From the NCBI GenBank assembly GCA_937868035.1, contig CALMLK010000289.1, positions 1 to 5,761 on the forward strand: a DNA stretch of 5,761 nucleotides, given 5' to 3'. The notes under the pieces were generated by a model that was not told where the DNA came from, searched no databases, and was given only the letters and a program-made list of their open reading frames with translations. This DNA is from an uncultured Alphaproteobacteria bacterium. Its GTDB lineage: Bacteria; Pseudomonadota; Alphaproteobacteria; Rhizobiales; Aestuariivirgaceae. The position numbers and the translations under genes were made by a program. The first letter of the stretch is position 1. Each line of letters begins with the position of its first letter. Below are positions 1-5,761 of this stretch, in pieces.

Positions 1-1596
1 CCCGCAGGGGCATTCGGCGGCGCACAGGCCGCAACCTTTGCAATAGTCGGAATCGATGCGGAAGCGGTTGCCCGCACCCAGCTTGATGATGGCATTGTCC
101 GGGCAGACGCCGTAGCAATTATCGCATTCGAAACAGTTGCCGCAGGAGAGACAGCGCCGCGCCTCATAGAGCGCGTTCGTCTCGTCAAGCCCACCCTGCA
201 CCTCGGCGAAACTGCGCACGCGCCGTGCCGCCTCCAGCATCGGCCGCACCGTGGGCGGGGCATCCTCATAGTACCAGGTGTTGAGGCGCTCGGGTGACGC
301 GAGGCCATGCTTTTCCGCCGGTGCATAGGGTGCCGCGCGCAGATAACCGTCGATATGACGCGCAGCTTTTTTTCCGTGCCCCACGGCCACGGTCACGGTG
401 CGTTCGGAGGGCGCCATGTCGCCGCCCGCAAACACGCCGGCGCAACCCGTCATCATGTCGGGACCCACCTTGACCACGCCATTCTCGATCACCACGCCCG
501 GCGCTTTCTCCAGCAACGACAGGTCCACGTCCTGCCCCAGCGCGAGCACGAGGCTGTCGGCATCGAGCGTTTCATATTCGCCCGTCGGCTGCGGAAAACC
601 CTTGTCGTCCAGCGCCATTTTTTCGATCTGCAGGGTGCCGCCGTCGATGGTCTTGATGGTGGAGAGCCACTTCATCGAGACGCCCTCTTCCAAGGCCTCT
701 TCCACTTCGAAGTCATGGGCCGGCATTTTCTCGCGGGTGCGGCGATAGACGATGATTGCTTCCTCGGCGCCGAGGCGGCGCGCCGTGCGGGCCACATCGA
801 TGGCCGTGTTGCCGCCGCCATAGACGACGACCTTGCGGCCAAGGAGCGGCGGCGCCTCACCTTCCATGGACCGGAGCAATTGCACCGCGTCGAGCACCTT
901 GGCGGCACCTGCTGCGGGGATGTAGGCGCGCTTGGCGATATGCGCGCCGACGGCGAGGAACGCCGCATCATATCCGCCCGCCATCATCTCCTCCTGGATG
1001 TCGGCCACCTTGCTGTCGAGATGCAGCGTCACTCCCATGTTGGTGATGCGCTTCACTTCCGCGTCGATGATGTTGCGCGGCAGGCGGTACTTCGGGATCC
1101 CGAAGCGCATCATGCCCCCCGCAAGCGGCCCCGCCTCGCGCAGCGTGACGCCATGGCCCATGCGCCGCAGGTGATAGGCCGCCGACAGCCCGGCAGGACC
1201 CGCCCCCACGACGAGCACCGTCTTGCCACTCTCCACCGCAGGCGGCTCGAACTGCCAGTCCTTCTCGATCGCAAGATCACCCAGGAAGCGTTCCACCGAA
1301 TTGATGCCCACCGCCTCGTCGATGCTGGCGCGGTTGCAGGCGCCTTCGCAGGGGTGATAGCAGACGCGGCCCATGATGGCGGGCAACGGATTGTTCAGCG
1401 TGAGGGCGCGCCAGGCCTTTTCATAGTCACCCGCTTCCGCATGGAAGAGCCAGGCCTGAATGTCCTCGCCGGCCGGGCAGGCGGCGTTGCAGGGCGGCAG
1501 GCGGTCCACATATTCCGGCCGCACGGTGCGCCAGGAGCCGGTCAGGTTCCGCTTGCTGGTGCCCACATCGAGCGCAATCGCATAGGGATGTTTCAT
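1..1596 (-). CDS. Iron-sulfur flavoprotein: GltD-like NAD(P)H oxidoreductase fused to a PorD-like 2[4Fe-4S] ferredoxin domain (3' end cut off)
   Basis: The reading frame is open from an ATG at 1596 to the window edge, giving 532 residues with no stop. The N-terminal part has cysteines at 36, 40, 79, 83 and 87, like the iron-sulfur region of GltD and dihydropyrimidine dehydrogenase. An FAD-binding GAGPAG follows at 131-136, and an NAD(P)-binding GGGNTA at 260-265 with YRRTREKMP at 284-292, whose arginines are typical of NADPH-using GltD relatives. A second FAD-contact segment, GVFAGGD, lies at 387-393. The C-terminus is ferredoxin-like, with C-x2-C-x2-C-x3-CP at 488-499 and again at 519-530, plus extra cysteines at 482, 485 and 531. 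It is the last visible gene of the por operon and overlaps porB by 4 bases (ATGA), with GGGAG 7 bases upstream of the start. By inference it passes electrons between the 2-oxoacid oxidoreductase and NADP(H), replacing the separate PorD subunit. Probably only a short C-terminal tail is missing. The fold is certain; the redox partner and direction are inferred. Confidence 0.93.
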   Translation of the reverse strand, partial: MKHPYAIALDVGTSKRNLTGSWRTVRPEYVDRLPPCNAACPAGEDIQAWLFHAEAGDYEKAWRALTLNNPLPAIMGRVCYHPCEGACNRASIDEAVGINSVERFLGDLAIEKDWQFEPPAVESGKTVLVVGAGPAGLSAAYHLRRMGHGVTLREAGPLAGGMMRFGIPKYRLPRNIIDAEVKRITNMGVTLHLDSKVADIQEEMMAGGYDAAFLAVGAHIAKRAYIPAAGAAKVLDAVQLLRSMEGEAPPLLGRKVVVYGGGNTAIDVARTARRLGAEEAIIVYRRTREKMPAHDFEVEEALEEGVSMKWLSTIKTIDGGTLQIEKMALDDKGFPQPTGEYETLDADSLVLALGQDVDLSLLEKAPGVVIENGVVKVGPDMMTGCAGVFAGGDMAPSERTVTVAVGHGKKAARHIDGYLRAAPYAPAEKHGLASPERLNTWYYEDAPPTVRPMLEAARRVRSFAEVQGGLDETNALYEARRCLSCGNCFECDNCYGVCPDNAIIKLGAGNRFRIDSDYCKGCGLCAAECPCG

Positions 1597-2618
1597 GTCG
1601 CCGCTCCCGCTGCTGCCGTTGCCACGGCCTCGGTCAATCCGAACTCCGCGATATGGCGCTCGGCAATGGCCTGGATGCGCGCCACCCGCGGGTCCGGGAC
1701 ACCACCCTTGAACAGATGGGCAAAGCGGCGCTGGAGCCTGAGATACTCCGTCACCGGCTTGGGCTGCCTGATCTTGCGCACATGGGTGATGTGTCCGCCC
1801 TCCGCCTCGAAGATGGGGAACAGTCCGGTTTCAATGGCAAGCCGCGCGAGGCGGATGGTGTCATGCGAGGCCGCACCCCAACCGAGGGGGCACGGCACAT
1901 TGATCTGGATATAGCGCGCACCGCGAATGCCCATCGCCTTTGTCACCTTGGCTTCAAGATCATGCAGGTCGGCGACGCTCGCGGTGGCCACATAGGGAAT
2001 GTCGTGGGCGACCGCGATCTTGGGAACAAACTTGCCCGTGCCGAAGACATTGCCGGGTTCATCGCCCAGGGTCGGCGTCGTCGCCGTGCGCGCCGCAGGC
2101 GGCGTGGCGGACGAGCGCTGCACGCCCGTGTTCATGTAGCCTTCGTTGTCATAGCAGATGTAGAGCACGTCATCGTTGCGCTCGAACATGCCGGAAAGGC
2201 AGCCGAAGCCGATGTCGGTGGTGCCGCCGTCTCCGCCCTGGGCAACGACGCGCGTGCCAGCCCGCCCCGTGACGCGCATCGCCGCGGCGACGCCTGTTGC
2301 CACAGCCGCCGCATTGCCGAAGAGCGAATGCATCCACGGCATCTGCCACGACGTTTCCGGATAGGGCGTGGTGAAGACTTCCAGACAACCCGTGGCGTTG
2401 ACGGCGATGAGATTGCCGCCGCTCGCCCGCATGGCGGCGTCGATCGCGTAGCGCGCCCCCAGCGCCTCGCCGCAGCCCTGGCAGGCGCGGTGCCCGCAGG
2501 TGAGCGAGTTGGAGCGCGACAGGCTGGCCTGAACGTTGCGCTCCGCTTCGTCGACGAGGCGGTTGCCGACAGTAAGCGTACCCTTCTGGTAGAATTTGAG
2601 CTTCTGGATCTCGTTCAT
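1593..2618 (-). CDS. porB: Pyruvate (2-oxoacid):acceptor oxidoreductase, beta subunit (thiamine pyrophosphate-binding)
   Basis: This 341-residue protein binds the pyrophosphate end of thiamine diphosphate and the proximal [4Fe-4S] cluster of the cytoplasmic 2-oxoacid oxidoreductase. The thiamine motif is visible as GDG at 129-131, then 26 residues, then N158 within DNEGYMNTG (157-165), the form seen in pyruvate enzymes. Likely cluster ligands are C46 and C49 (in CGHRACQGCG, which also has C41), C78 (ATGC) and C242 (NVPCPLGW). The frame is open further upstream to 2807, but I chose the ATG at 2618: it has AGAAGGAGA ending 7 bases before it, it shares one base with the porA stop (TGATG), and the upstream part runs antisense-like inside porA coding sequence. 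About 40 residues precede the first cysteine motif. The length is close to that of archaeal PorB (about 310-330). There is no ferredoxin domain, so electrons must leave through another subunit. Pyruvate is the likeliest substrate by motif; another 2-oxoacid is possible. Confidence 0.95.
   Translation of the reverse strand: MNEIQKLKFYQKGTLTVGNRLVDEAERNVQASLSRSNSLTCGHRACQGCGEALGARYAIDAAMRASGGNLIAVNATGCLEVFTTPYPETSWQMPWMHSLFGNAAAVATGVAAAMRVTGRAGTRVVAQGGDGGTTDIGFGCLSGMFERNDDVLYICYDNEGYMNTGVQRSSATPPAARTATTPTLGDEPGNVFGTGKFVPKIAVAHDIPYVATASVADLHDLEAKVTKAMGIRGARYIQINVPCPLGWGAASHDTIRLARLAIETGLFPIFEAEGGHITHVRKIRQPKPVTEYLRLQRRFAHLFKGGVPDPRVARIQAIAERHIAEFGLTEAVATAAAGAAT
1604..1608 (-). promoter_or_regulatory. 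Ribosome binding site of the flavoprotein gene
   Basis: GGGAG on the minus strand, 7 bases before the ATG at 1596, within the last codons of porB. Together with the ATGA stop-start overlap it supports this start. Confidence 0.7.
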
Positions 2619-3925
2619 CACGATGTCTCCTTCTCCGCCGCTGCCTGGCGTTCGGCGTCGGCGCGCTGGGCCCGCTCGGCCCGCTCGCGCTCCAGAATCT
2701 TCAGCACATTCTCCGCCGATGGACCCGACCGCCGCGCCTTGCCCTTGCGGTGGATTTCCCGCGCGATGACACGCTCGTTGAGGTCCATGAAATGCGGGCC
2801 TTCCCACGGCTGGATCAGCGCCTGCCGGAAGACGCGGTGCAGCGATGCCTTGGTGACGGGACGGCCGCCAAGCCCTGCGATCACCGCGTGCATGTGGGGC
2901 GATTGCGGCATGTCGCGCAGCGCAATGGCGATGTTGCTTGCCAATGGTCCGCCCATTCCCGGATCGAGGCTCTTGTCGATCACGATCACGTCGCGCGCCT
3001 GCGTCAGCGCCTCGCGCAATGCCTTGGCCGGGAACGGCCGGAAGGTGACGAGGCTGACAAGGCCGATAAGAATGCCCTCGCCCCGCATCTCGTCAATGAC
3101 ATCCTTGATGGTGCCGTTGATCGAACCCATGGCGACGACCACCGTTTCGGCATCGTCCATCGCGTAGCTCCGCAGCAATCCCCCGGCTTCGCGCCCGAAG
3201 CGCTGCCTGAAATCGCGCGCCATCTGCTCGATCAGGCGAAAGGCCGTCTGCTGCTTGTAGAATTGCAGGTAGCGCACCTCCGTGAAGGCATCCGGCCCCA
3301 CCATCGCGCCGATGGAAATCGGATCCTCAGGGTCCAGCACCTGCACGGGTTCATAGGGAGGCAGGTAGGCATCCACATCCGCTTGCGCGGGAATGTCGAT
3401 CCGTTCCATGGCATGCGTGAGGATAAAGCCATCCACGCAGACCATCGTGGGCACGGACAATTCTTCCGCCAGTTTGAAGGCGATGACGTGAAGGTCGGCT
3501 GCTTCCTGGTTGTGCTCGGCAAAAAGCTGGATCCAGCCGGACTCGCGCAGCGCCATGGCATCCGAGTGATCGTTCCAGATGTTGATGGGCGCGCCGATGG
3601 CACGGTTGCCCAGCGTCATCACGATGGGAAGGCCGAGCCCCGCCGCGTTGTAGACCGCCTCCGCCATGAACAGGAGGCCCTGGCTGGCCGTGGCCGTATA
3701 GGCCCGGGCCCCCGCCGCGGAGGCGCCGATCGCCACCGACAGGGCCGCGAACTCGCTTTCCACATTGATGAACTCGCAGTTCTGCACGTCACCTGTGCGG
3801 ACCAGTTCACCCAGTCCCTCCACGATATGCGTCTGCGGCGTGATCGGATAGGCGCAGACCACCTGCGGGCGGCAGAGGCCGATCACCTTCGCCATGGCCT
3901 TTGAGCCTTCGATTTGCTCAAGCAT
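2618..3925 (-). CDS. porA: Pyruvate (2-oxoacid):acceptor oxidoreductase, alpha subunit
   Basis: This 435-residue subunit holds the thiamine pyrimidine-binding domain (about 1-230) and a transketolase C-terminal-like domain (about 255-395). The substrate-pocket motif YPITPQT is at 26-32, VESEFAA at 55-61, GASAAGAR at 67-74, TASQGL at 79-84 and GNRAIGAPINIWNDHSD at 106-122. T29, E56 and R108 match in position the threonine, catalytic glutamate and arginine that act on thiamine and pyruvate in characterised pyruvate:ferredoxin oxidoreductases. MGSINGTIKD (about 292-301) and the VTFRPFP region belong to the second domain. The ATG at 3925 is preferred because a strong AGGAGG lies 6 bases upstream and it overlaps the porG end by 8 bases. 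The frame could start as far up as 4000, but those extra residues are arginine/proline-rich and unlike the family. The last 26 or so residues are a charged, alanine-rich helix beyond the usual family end. Family assignment is firm; pyruvate as substrate is a motif-based inference. Confidence 0.95.
   Translation of the reverse strand: MLEQIEGSKAMAKVIGLCRPQVVCAYPITPQTHIVEGLGELVRTGDVQNCEFINVESEFAALSVAIGASAAGARAYTATASQGLLFMAEAVYNAAGLGLPIVMTLGNRAIGAPINIWNDHSDAMALRESGWIQLFAEHNQEAADLHVIAFKLAEELSVPTMVCVDGFILTHAMERIDIPAQADVDAYLPPYEPVQVLDPEDPISIGAMVGPDAFTEVRYLQFYKQQTAFRLIEQMARDFRQRFGREAGGLLRSYAMDDAETVVVAMGSINGTIKDVIDEMRGEGILIGLVSLVTFRPFPAKALREALTQARDVIVIDKSLDPGMGGPLASNIAIALRDMPQSPHMHAVIAGLGGRPVTKASLHRVFRQALIQPWEGPHFMDLNERVIAREIHRKGKARRSGPSAENVLKILERERAERAQRADAERQAAAEKETS
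2626..2634 (-). promoter_or_regulatory. Ribosome binding site of porB (decides the start)
   Basis: AGAAGGAGA on the minus strand, 7 bases before the ATG at 2618 and inside the last codons of porA. It supports the MNEIQKL start over upstream in-frame starts as far as 2807. Confidence 0.85.
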
Positions 3926-4520
3926 GGAGAGCCTCCTGTGCAGCGGCCGCCGGACGGCCCAAGGCTGCGGCGACAATGTCATGGGCGGCGCGGGCGGCAA
4001 TCACGTTGGCCTCGCCCACCTTGCCGGGAAACGTGCGGCGGATCGCCTCCACCACGGACGCGAGCGAGACAAGTCCCGACATCGCGGTGAACGCACCAAG
4101 GAGCGAGGTATTGGGCGCGGGCCTGCCCACATGGGTGAGCGCCAGTTCCGTGGCAGCGACGGTTTGCGCGTGCCCTTGCGGCAACCGCGCCGCGATGCCG
4201 TCCTGATGAATATCAGCGAAGCTCTTGCCGGTGTTGACCAGCAGGTATCCGCTCGGCGAGAGACCCTCCAGCACATCCATGGCACGGAACAGTGTGGCAT
4301 CCTGCACGATCAGCGCATCCGGGGCCTGGATCGGTTCACGCAGGCGGATTTCGCGGTCGGAAATGCGGCAGAAGGCAACGACCGGTGCACCCATGCGCTC
4401 GGAGCCGAAACTGGGAAAGGCCTGGGCGTGTTTGCCTTCGATGAAGGCCGCAACCGACAGCATCTCCGCCGCCGTCACGACTCCCTGTCCGCCCCGCCCG
4501 TGAATCCGAACCTGAAACAT
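3918..4520 (-). CDS. porG: Pyruvate (2-oxoacid):acceptor oxidoreductase, gamma subunit
   Basis: This 200-residue protein is the gamma subunit, which completes the alpha-beta-gamma core and contributes to CoA binding in this family. The family signature GRGGQGV is at 8-14, following the short strand MFQVRIH. FPSFGSERMGAPVVAF at 35-50 is the second conserved block (usually SERRG; here the second arginine is M43). A further conserved region around NTSLLGAFTAMSGLV is in the C-terminal third. The length is typical of separate PorG proteins (about 180-200). The ATG at 4520 is preceded by GGGAGA with 5 bases spacing and gives the canonical N-terminus. It is the first gene of the operon, and its stop lies inside the porA start (ATGCTTGA). 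The 108-base leader upstream carries an FNR/FixK-type site. Confidence 0.95.
   Translation of the reverse strand: MFQVRIHGRGGQGVVTAAEMLSVAAFIEGKHAQAFPSFGSERMGAPVVAFCRISDREIRLREPIQAPDALIVQDATLFRAMDVLEGLSPSGYLLVNTGKSFADIHQDGIAARLPQGHAQTVAATELALTHVGRPAPNTSLLGAFTAMSGLVSLASVVEAIRRTFPGKVGEANVIAARAAHDIVAAALGRPAAAAQEALHA
3932..3937 (-). promoter_or_regulatory. Ribosome binding site of porA (decides the start)
   Basis: A perfect AGGAGG on the minus strand, 6 bases before the ATG at 3925 and located inside the end of porG. It fixes MLEQIEG as the N-terminus over the longer frame reaching back to 4000. Confidence 0.9.
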
Positions 4521-4525
4521 CAGCG

Positions 4526-4531
4526 TCTCCC
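4526..4531 (-). promoter_or_regulatory. Ribosome binding site of porG
   Basis: GGGAGA on the minus strand, 5 bases before the ATG at 4520. It supports that start. Confidence 0.75.
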
Positions 4532-4552
4532 ATCGGCCGTCAACCGGGGGAG

Positions 4553-4558
4553 TTCTAA
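4553..4558 (-). promoter_or_regulatory. Possible -10 element of the por operon promoter
   Basis: On the minus strand this reads TTAGAA within TGTTAGAACT, the only AT-rich stretch between the FNR/FixK-like dyad and the porG start. It would place transcription start near 4546, giving a leader of about 25 bases before the ATG. The match to TATAAT is modest and no good -35 hexamer lies at the right distance, as expected if an activator bound at 4578-4593 replaces it. Confidence 0.4.
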
Positions 4559-4577
4559 CATCCGTCGGGTGGCGCGA

Positions 4578-4593
4578 CTTGACTCACATCAAG
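4578..4593 (-). promoter_or_regulatory. FNR/FixK-type operator upstream of porG
   Basis: The plus strand reads CTTGACTCACATCAAG, that is TTGAC-N4-ATCAA with matching C/G flanks. The FNR/FixK/Anr consensus is TTGAT-N4-ATCAA, so only one of ten specified bases differs, and TTGA-N6-TCAA is intact. The centre (4585.5) is 65 bases upstream of the porG ATG. It is about 40 bases from the start expected from the -10-like element at 4553-4558, close to the -41.5 position of class II activated promoters. It sits in the only sizeable non-coding gap of the window, immediately before an operon for an oxygen-sensitive enzyme class. The dyad extends imperfectly to 4571-4598 (ggcg...cgcc). Confidence 0.7.
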
Positions 4594-4628
4594 CCGCCAG
4601 CGCGAAGCACTTGCCGTGCAGGAAGCCG

Positions 4629-5690
4629 CTAGACCTTCTCGCGGAATTTCTCGACGTAGACGTTGATGACGAGGGCCGCCAGCAGGATGAGTCCGCGGAT
4701 CAGGATTTTCTGGAACGAATCCATCTGGATATGATCCAGCCCATTGTTCACCACGCCGAGCACGAGGAGGCCGATGATGGTATTGCCGATCCCGCCCCTT
4801 CCGCCGAACAGGCTGGTGCCGCCCACGACAACGGCGGCAATGGCATCCAGCAAGTATGTATCGAACTGGTTCTGCTGGGCCGAGCCGAAGTAGGCCACGC
4901 CCAGCATGCCGGCGATGCCGGAGCACAGCGCGCTGATCACCATGACGGAGCCGATGACCAGCTTCACGTTCACGCCCGAATATTCCGCCGCCTCGCGGTT
5001 GCCGCCCACCATGTAAACGTAGCGTCCGAAGCGCGTGTAGGTGAGCACCAGATGCCCGACGATGAAGAAGACGAGGCAGACGATGATGGTCCATCCCACC
5101 GGAATGAAGAGTGCCTTGCCCGCCGCATCAATGCCCAGTGGAATCTGGAAAGCCGTCTTGGCGCCAAGCAAAGTCACAAGGTCTGGATACTGGTAGGCAA
5201 TCTGGCCGCGCACCAGCAGCGCCGAAACGCCATTGGCAATCTGCATGATGGCGAGCGTCATGATGAAGGACGGGATGCCGATCGATGTCATGCCGAAGGC
5301 CGTGATCAGCCCGAAGGCCAGCGCCGACATCAGCGTCAGGATGATCGCCAGCGCTCCATTCAGCGGAATGTTGGCGATGTTCACGTAGTCCGGTTGAATC
5401 GTGAAATAGGCAACCGTGATGCCGACGGCATTGGCAACGGCAGCCACCGACAGATCAATCTCCGCCGTGAGAATGACGAATGTGAGGCCCACCGCGATGA
5501 TGCCGGTGATGGACATCTGGCGGATGATGTTCACCGCGTTGTCGAGCGTGGCAAAGGTCGTGGTGGTGGAGGAGAAGAAAACCACCAGCGCCACGAGGGT
5601 GAGCAGCGGCGCCAGCGTGCGCAGCTTGTCGGCAATGGCCCGCTTGGGATTGAAGCTCTTGGCGGCGGCGGTCTCTGTGCTCACGTTCAT
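4629..5690 (-). CDS. Sugar ABC transporter inner-membrane permease (RbsC/XylH-type, BPD_transp_2 family)
   Basis: This 353-residue, strongly hydrophobic protein should form the channel of a high-affinity sugar importer together with an ATPase and a periplasmic binding protein. After a polar, lysine/arginine-containing N-terminus (1-25), membrane segments are visible at about 26-40, 58-76, 82-98, 110-133, 139-160, 195-217, 243-266, 279-296, 301-316 and 328-346. Family signatures are EIDLSVA at 77-83 (usually xIDLSVG), GGNREAAEYSGV at 229-240, the loop that contacts the ATPase, and AIAAVVVGGTSLFGGRGG at 283-300. Length is normal for the family. The ATG at 5690 is 10 bases after the preceding stop, and GAAAGG lies 4 bases before it. 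The sugar cannot be read from a permease alone; ribose, xylose or another pentose/hexose or polyol are all possible. It appears to be the last gene of its operon and probably has no functional link to the por genes. Confidence 0.95.
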   Translation of the reverse strand: MNVSTETAAAKSFNPKRAIADKLRTLAPLLTLVALVVFFSSTTTTFATLDNAVNIIRQMSITGIIAVGLTFVILTAEIDLSVAAVANAVGITVAYFTIQPDYVNIANIPLNGALAIILTLMSALAFGLITAFGMTSIGIPSFIMTLAIMQIANGVSALLVRGQIAYQYPDLVTLLGAKTAFQIPLGIDAAGKALFIPVGWTIIVCLVFFIVGHLVLTYTRFGRYVYMVGGNREAAEYSGVNVKLVIGSVMVISALCSGIAGMLGVAYFGSAQQNQFDTYLLDAIAAVVVGGTSLFGGRGGIGNTIIGLLVLGVVNNGLDHIQMDSFQKILIRGLILLAALVINVYVEKFREKV

Positions 5691-5694
5691 CTGG

Positions 5695-5700
5695 CCTTTC
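5695..5700 (-). promoter_or_regulatory. Ribosome binding site of the permease gene
   Basis: GAAAGG on the minus strand, directly after the TGA of the upstream gene and 4 bases before the ATG at 5690. A moderate match with rather short spacing. Confidence 0.5.
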
Positions 5701-5761
5701 TCAAGCTGCCGTCAACAGGTCGGATTTGGTCACAGTGCCCGACGTCATTTCACTCACCACG
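5701..5761 (-). CDS. C-terminal end of a gene upstream of the permease, probably the sugar ABC transporter ATP-binding protein (partial)
   Basis: Only the last 19 codons plus a TGA (5701-5703) are in the window. They read VVSEMTSGTVTKSDLLTAA, in frame from the window edge. It stops 10 bases before the permease start on the same strand. In RbsABC and XylFGH-type operons the gene just upstream of the permease usually encodes the ATPase, whose C-terminus often has a short form of 'VVxxG...G....(E/D)...IM.LA'; the fragment fits this loosely. No diagnostic motif is present, so the ATPase call rests on gene order. Confidence 0.5.
   Translation of the reverse strand, partial: VVSEMTSGTVTKSDLLTAA

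Noticed and set aside
307..1914. A 535-codon open frame on the plus strand
   Set aside because: It is antisense to the flavoprotein gene and the end of porB, is rich in His/Arg/Ala with no recognisable motif, and is explained by the high GC content; the minus-strand proteins are unmistakable.
2619..2807. Longer porB start giving a 404-residue protein
   Set aside because: The extra 63 residues overlap porA coding sequence and resemble no PorB N-terminus; the ATG at 2618 has a good ribosome binding site and starts a family-like sequence.
1653..3167. A 504-codon open frame on the plus strand
   Set aside because: Antisense to porB and porA, with low-complexity Arg/Ala-rich composition and no family features.
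2750..3904. A 384-codon open frame on the plus strand
   Set aside because: Antisense to porA; composition and lack of motifs mark it as a shadow frame.
3926..4000. Longer porA start giving a 460-residue protein
   Set aside because: The extra residues are Pro/Arg-rich and overlap porG; AGGAGG at 3932-3937 clearly serves the ATG at 3925.
4538..4543. TTGACG on the minus strand as a -35 box for porG
   Set aside because: The matching -10 would fall on the porG start codon itself (ATGTTT), leaving no leader or ribosome binding site on the transcript.
4594..4628. Intrinsic terminator after the permease
   Set aside because: A short hairpin (AGTGC-TTC-GCGCT) and the operator dyad are present, but no T-run follows either one, so a rho-independent terminator is not supported.
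1..5761. CRISPR arrays, tRNA or rRNA genes, insertion sequences or att-type repeats
   Set aside because: I found no repeated units, transposase frames, RNA gene signatures or terminal repeats; the window is almost entirely filled by the minus-strand genes.

Overview
The window looks like chromosomal DNA from a GC-rich proteobacterium, most likely an alphaproteobacterium. This is inferred from the GC-rich third codon positions, the tightly overlapping gene starts, a ribose-type sugar ABC permease and an FNR/FixK-type operator; no rRNA or other taxonomic marker is present. Every supported gene lies on the minus strand, so transcription runs from high to low coordinates. Coding density is very high, and the only sizeable gap is 108 bases (4521-4628).

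Right end (4629-5761): the tail of a sugar ABC transporter operon. The last 19 codons of an upstream gene, probably the ATP-binding subunit, are followed after 10 bases by a complete membrane permease of the RbsC/XylH family (353 aa).

Gap (4521-4628): this contains a near-perfect FNR/FixK-type dyad, CTTGAC-N4-ATCAAG at 4578-4593. A plausible -10 element sits about 20 bases downstream, so the site is placed roughly as expected for a class II activated promoter driving the next operon.

Left three quarters (1-4520): a four-gene operon for an archaeal/anaerobe-type, multi-subunit pyruvate (2-oxoacid):acceptor oxidoreductase. The order is gamma (porG), alpha (porA), beta (porB), then an iron-sulfur flavoprotein with a GltD-like FAD/NAD(P)H domain and a C-terminal two-cluster ferredoxin domain. 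The flavoprotein is cut off by the window start at residue 532. The genes overlap by 8, 1 and 4 bases, so they are probably translationally coupled.

Proposed joint function: PorA and PorB bind thiamine pyrophosphate and the 2-oxoacid and carry out decarboxylation, PorG completes the enzyme and helps bind CoA, and electrons leave through the ferredoxin domain. In most four-subunit enzymes that ferredoxin is a separate PorD subunit. Here it is fused to an NADP(H)-type flavoprotein, so the complex may link 2-oxoacid oxidation to NADP+ reduction, or run in reverse as an NADPH-driven reductive carboxylase. The conserved YPITPQT motif in PorA and the GDG...DNEGYMNTG motif in PorB place it with pyruvate enzymes rather than 2-oxoglutarate or oxalate enzymes; this assignment is by motif only. 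The combination of an oxygen-sensitive enzyme class, a built-in NADP(H) module and an anaerobic-type operator is the most notable feature of the window.
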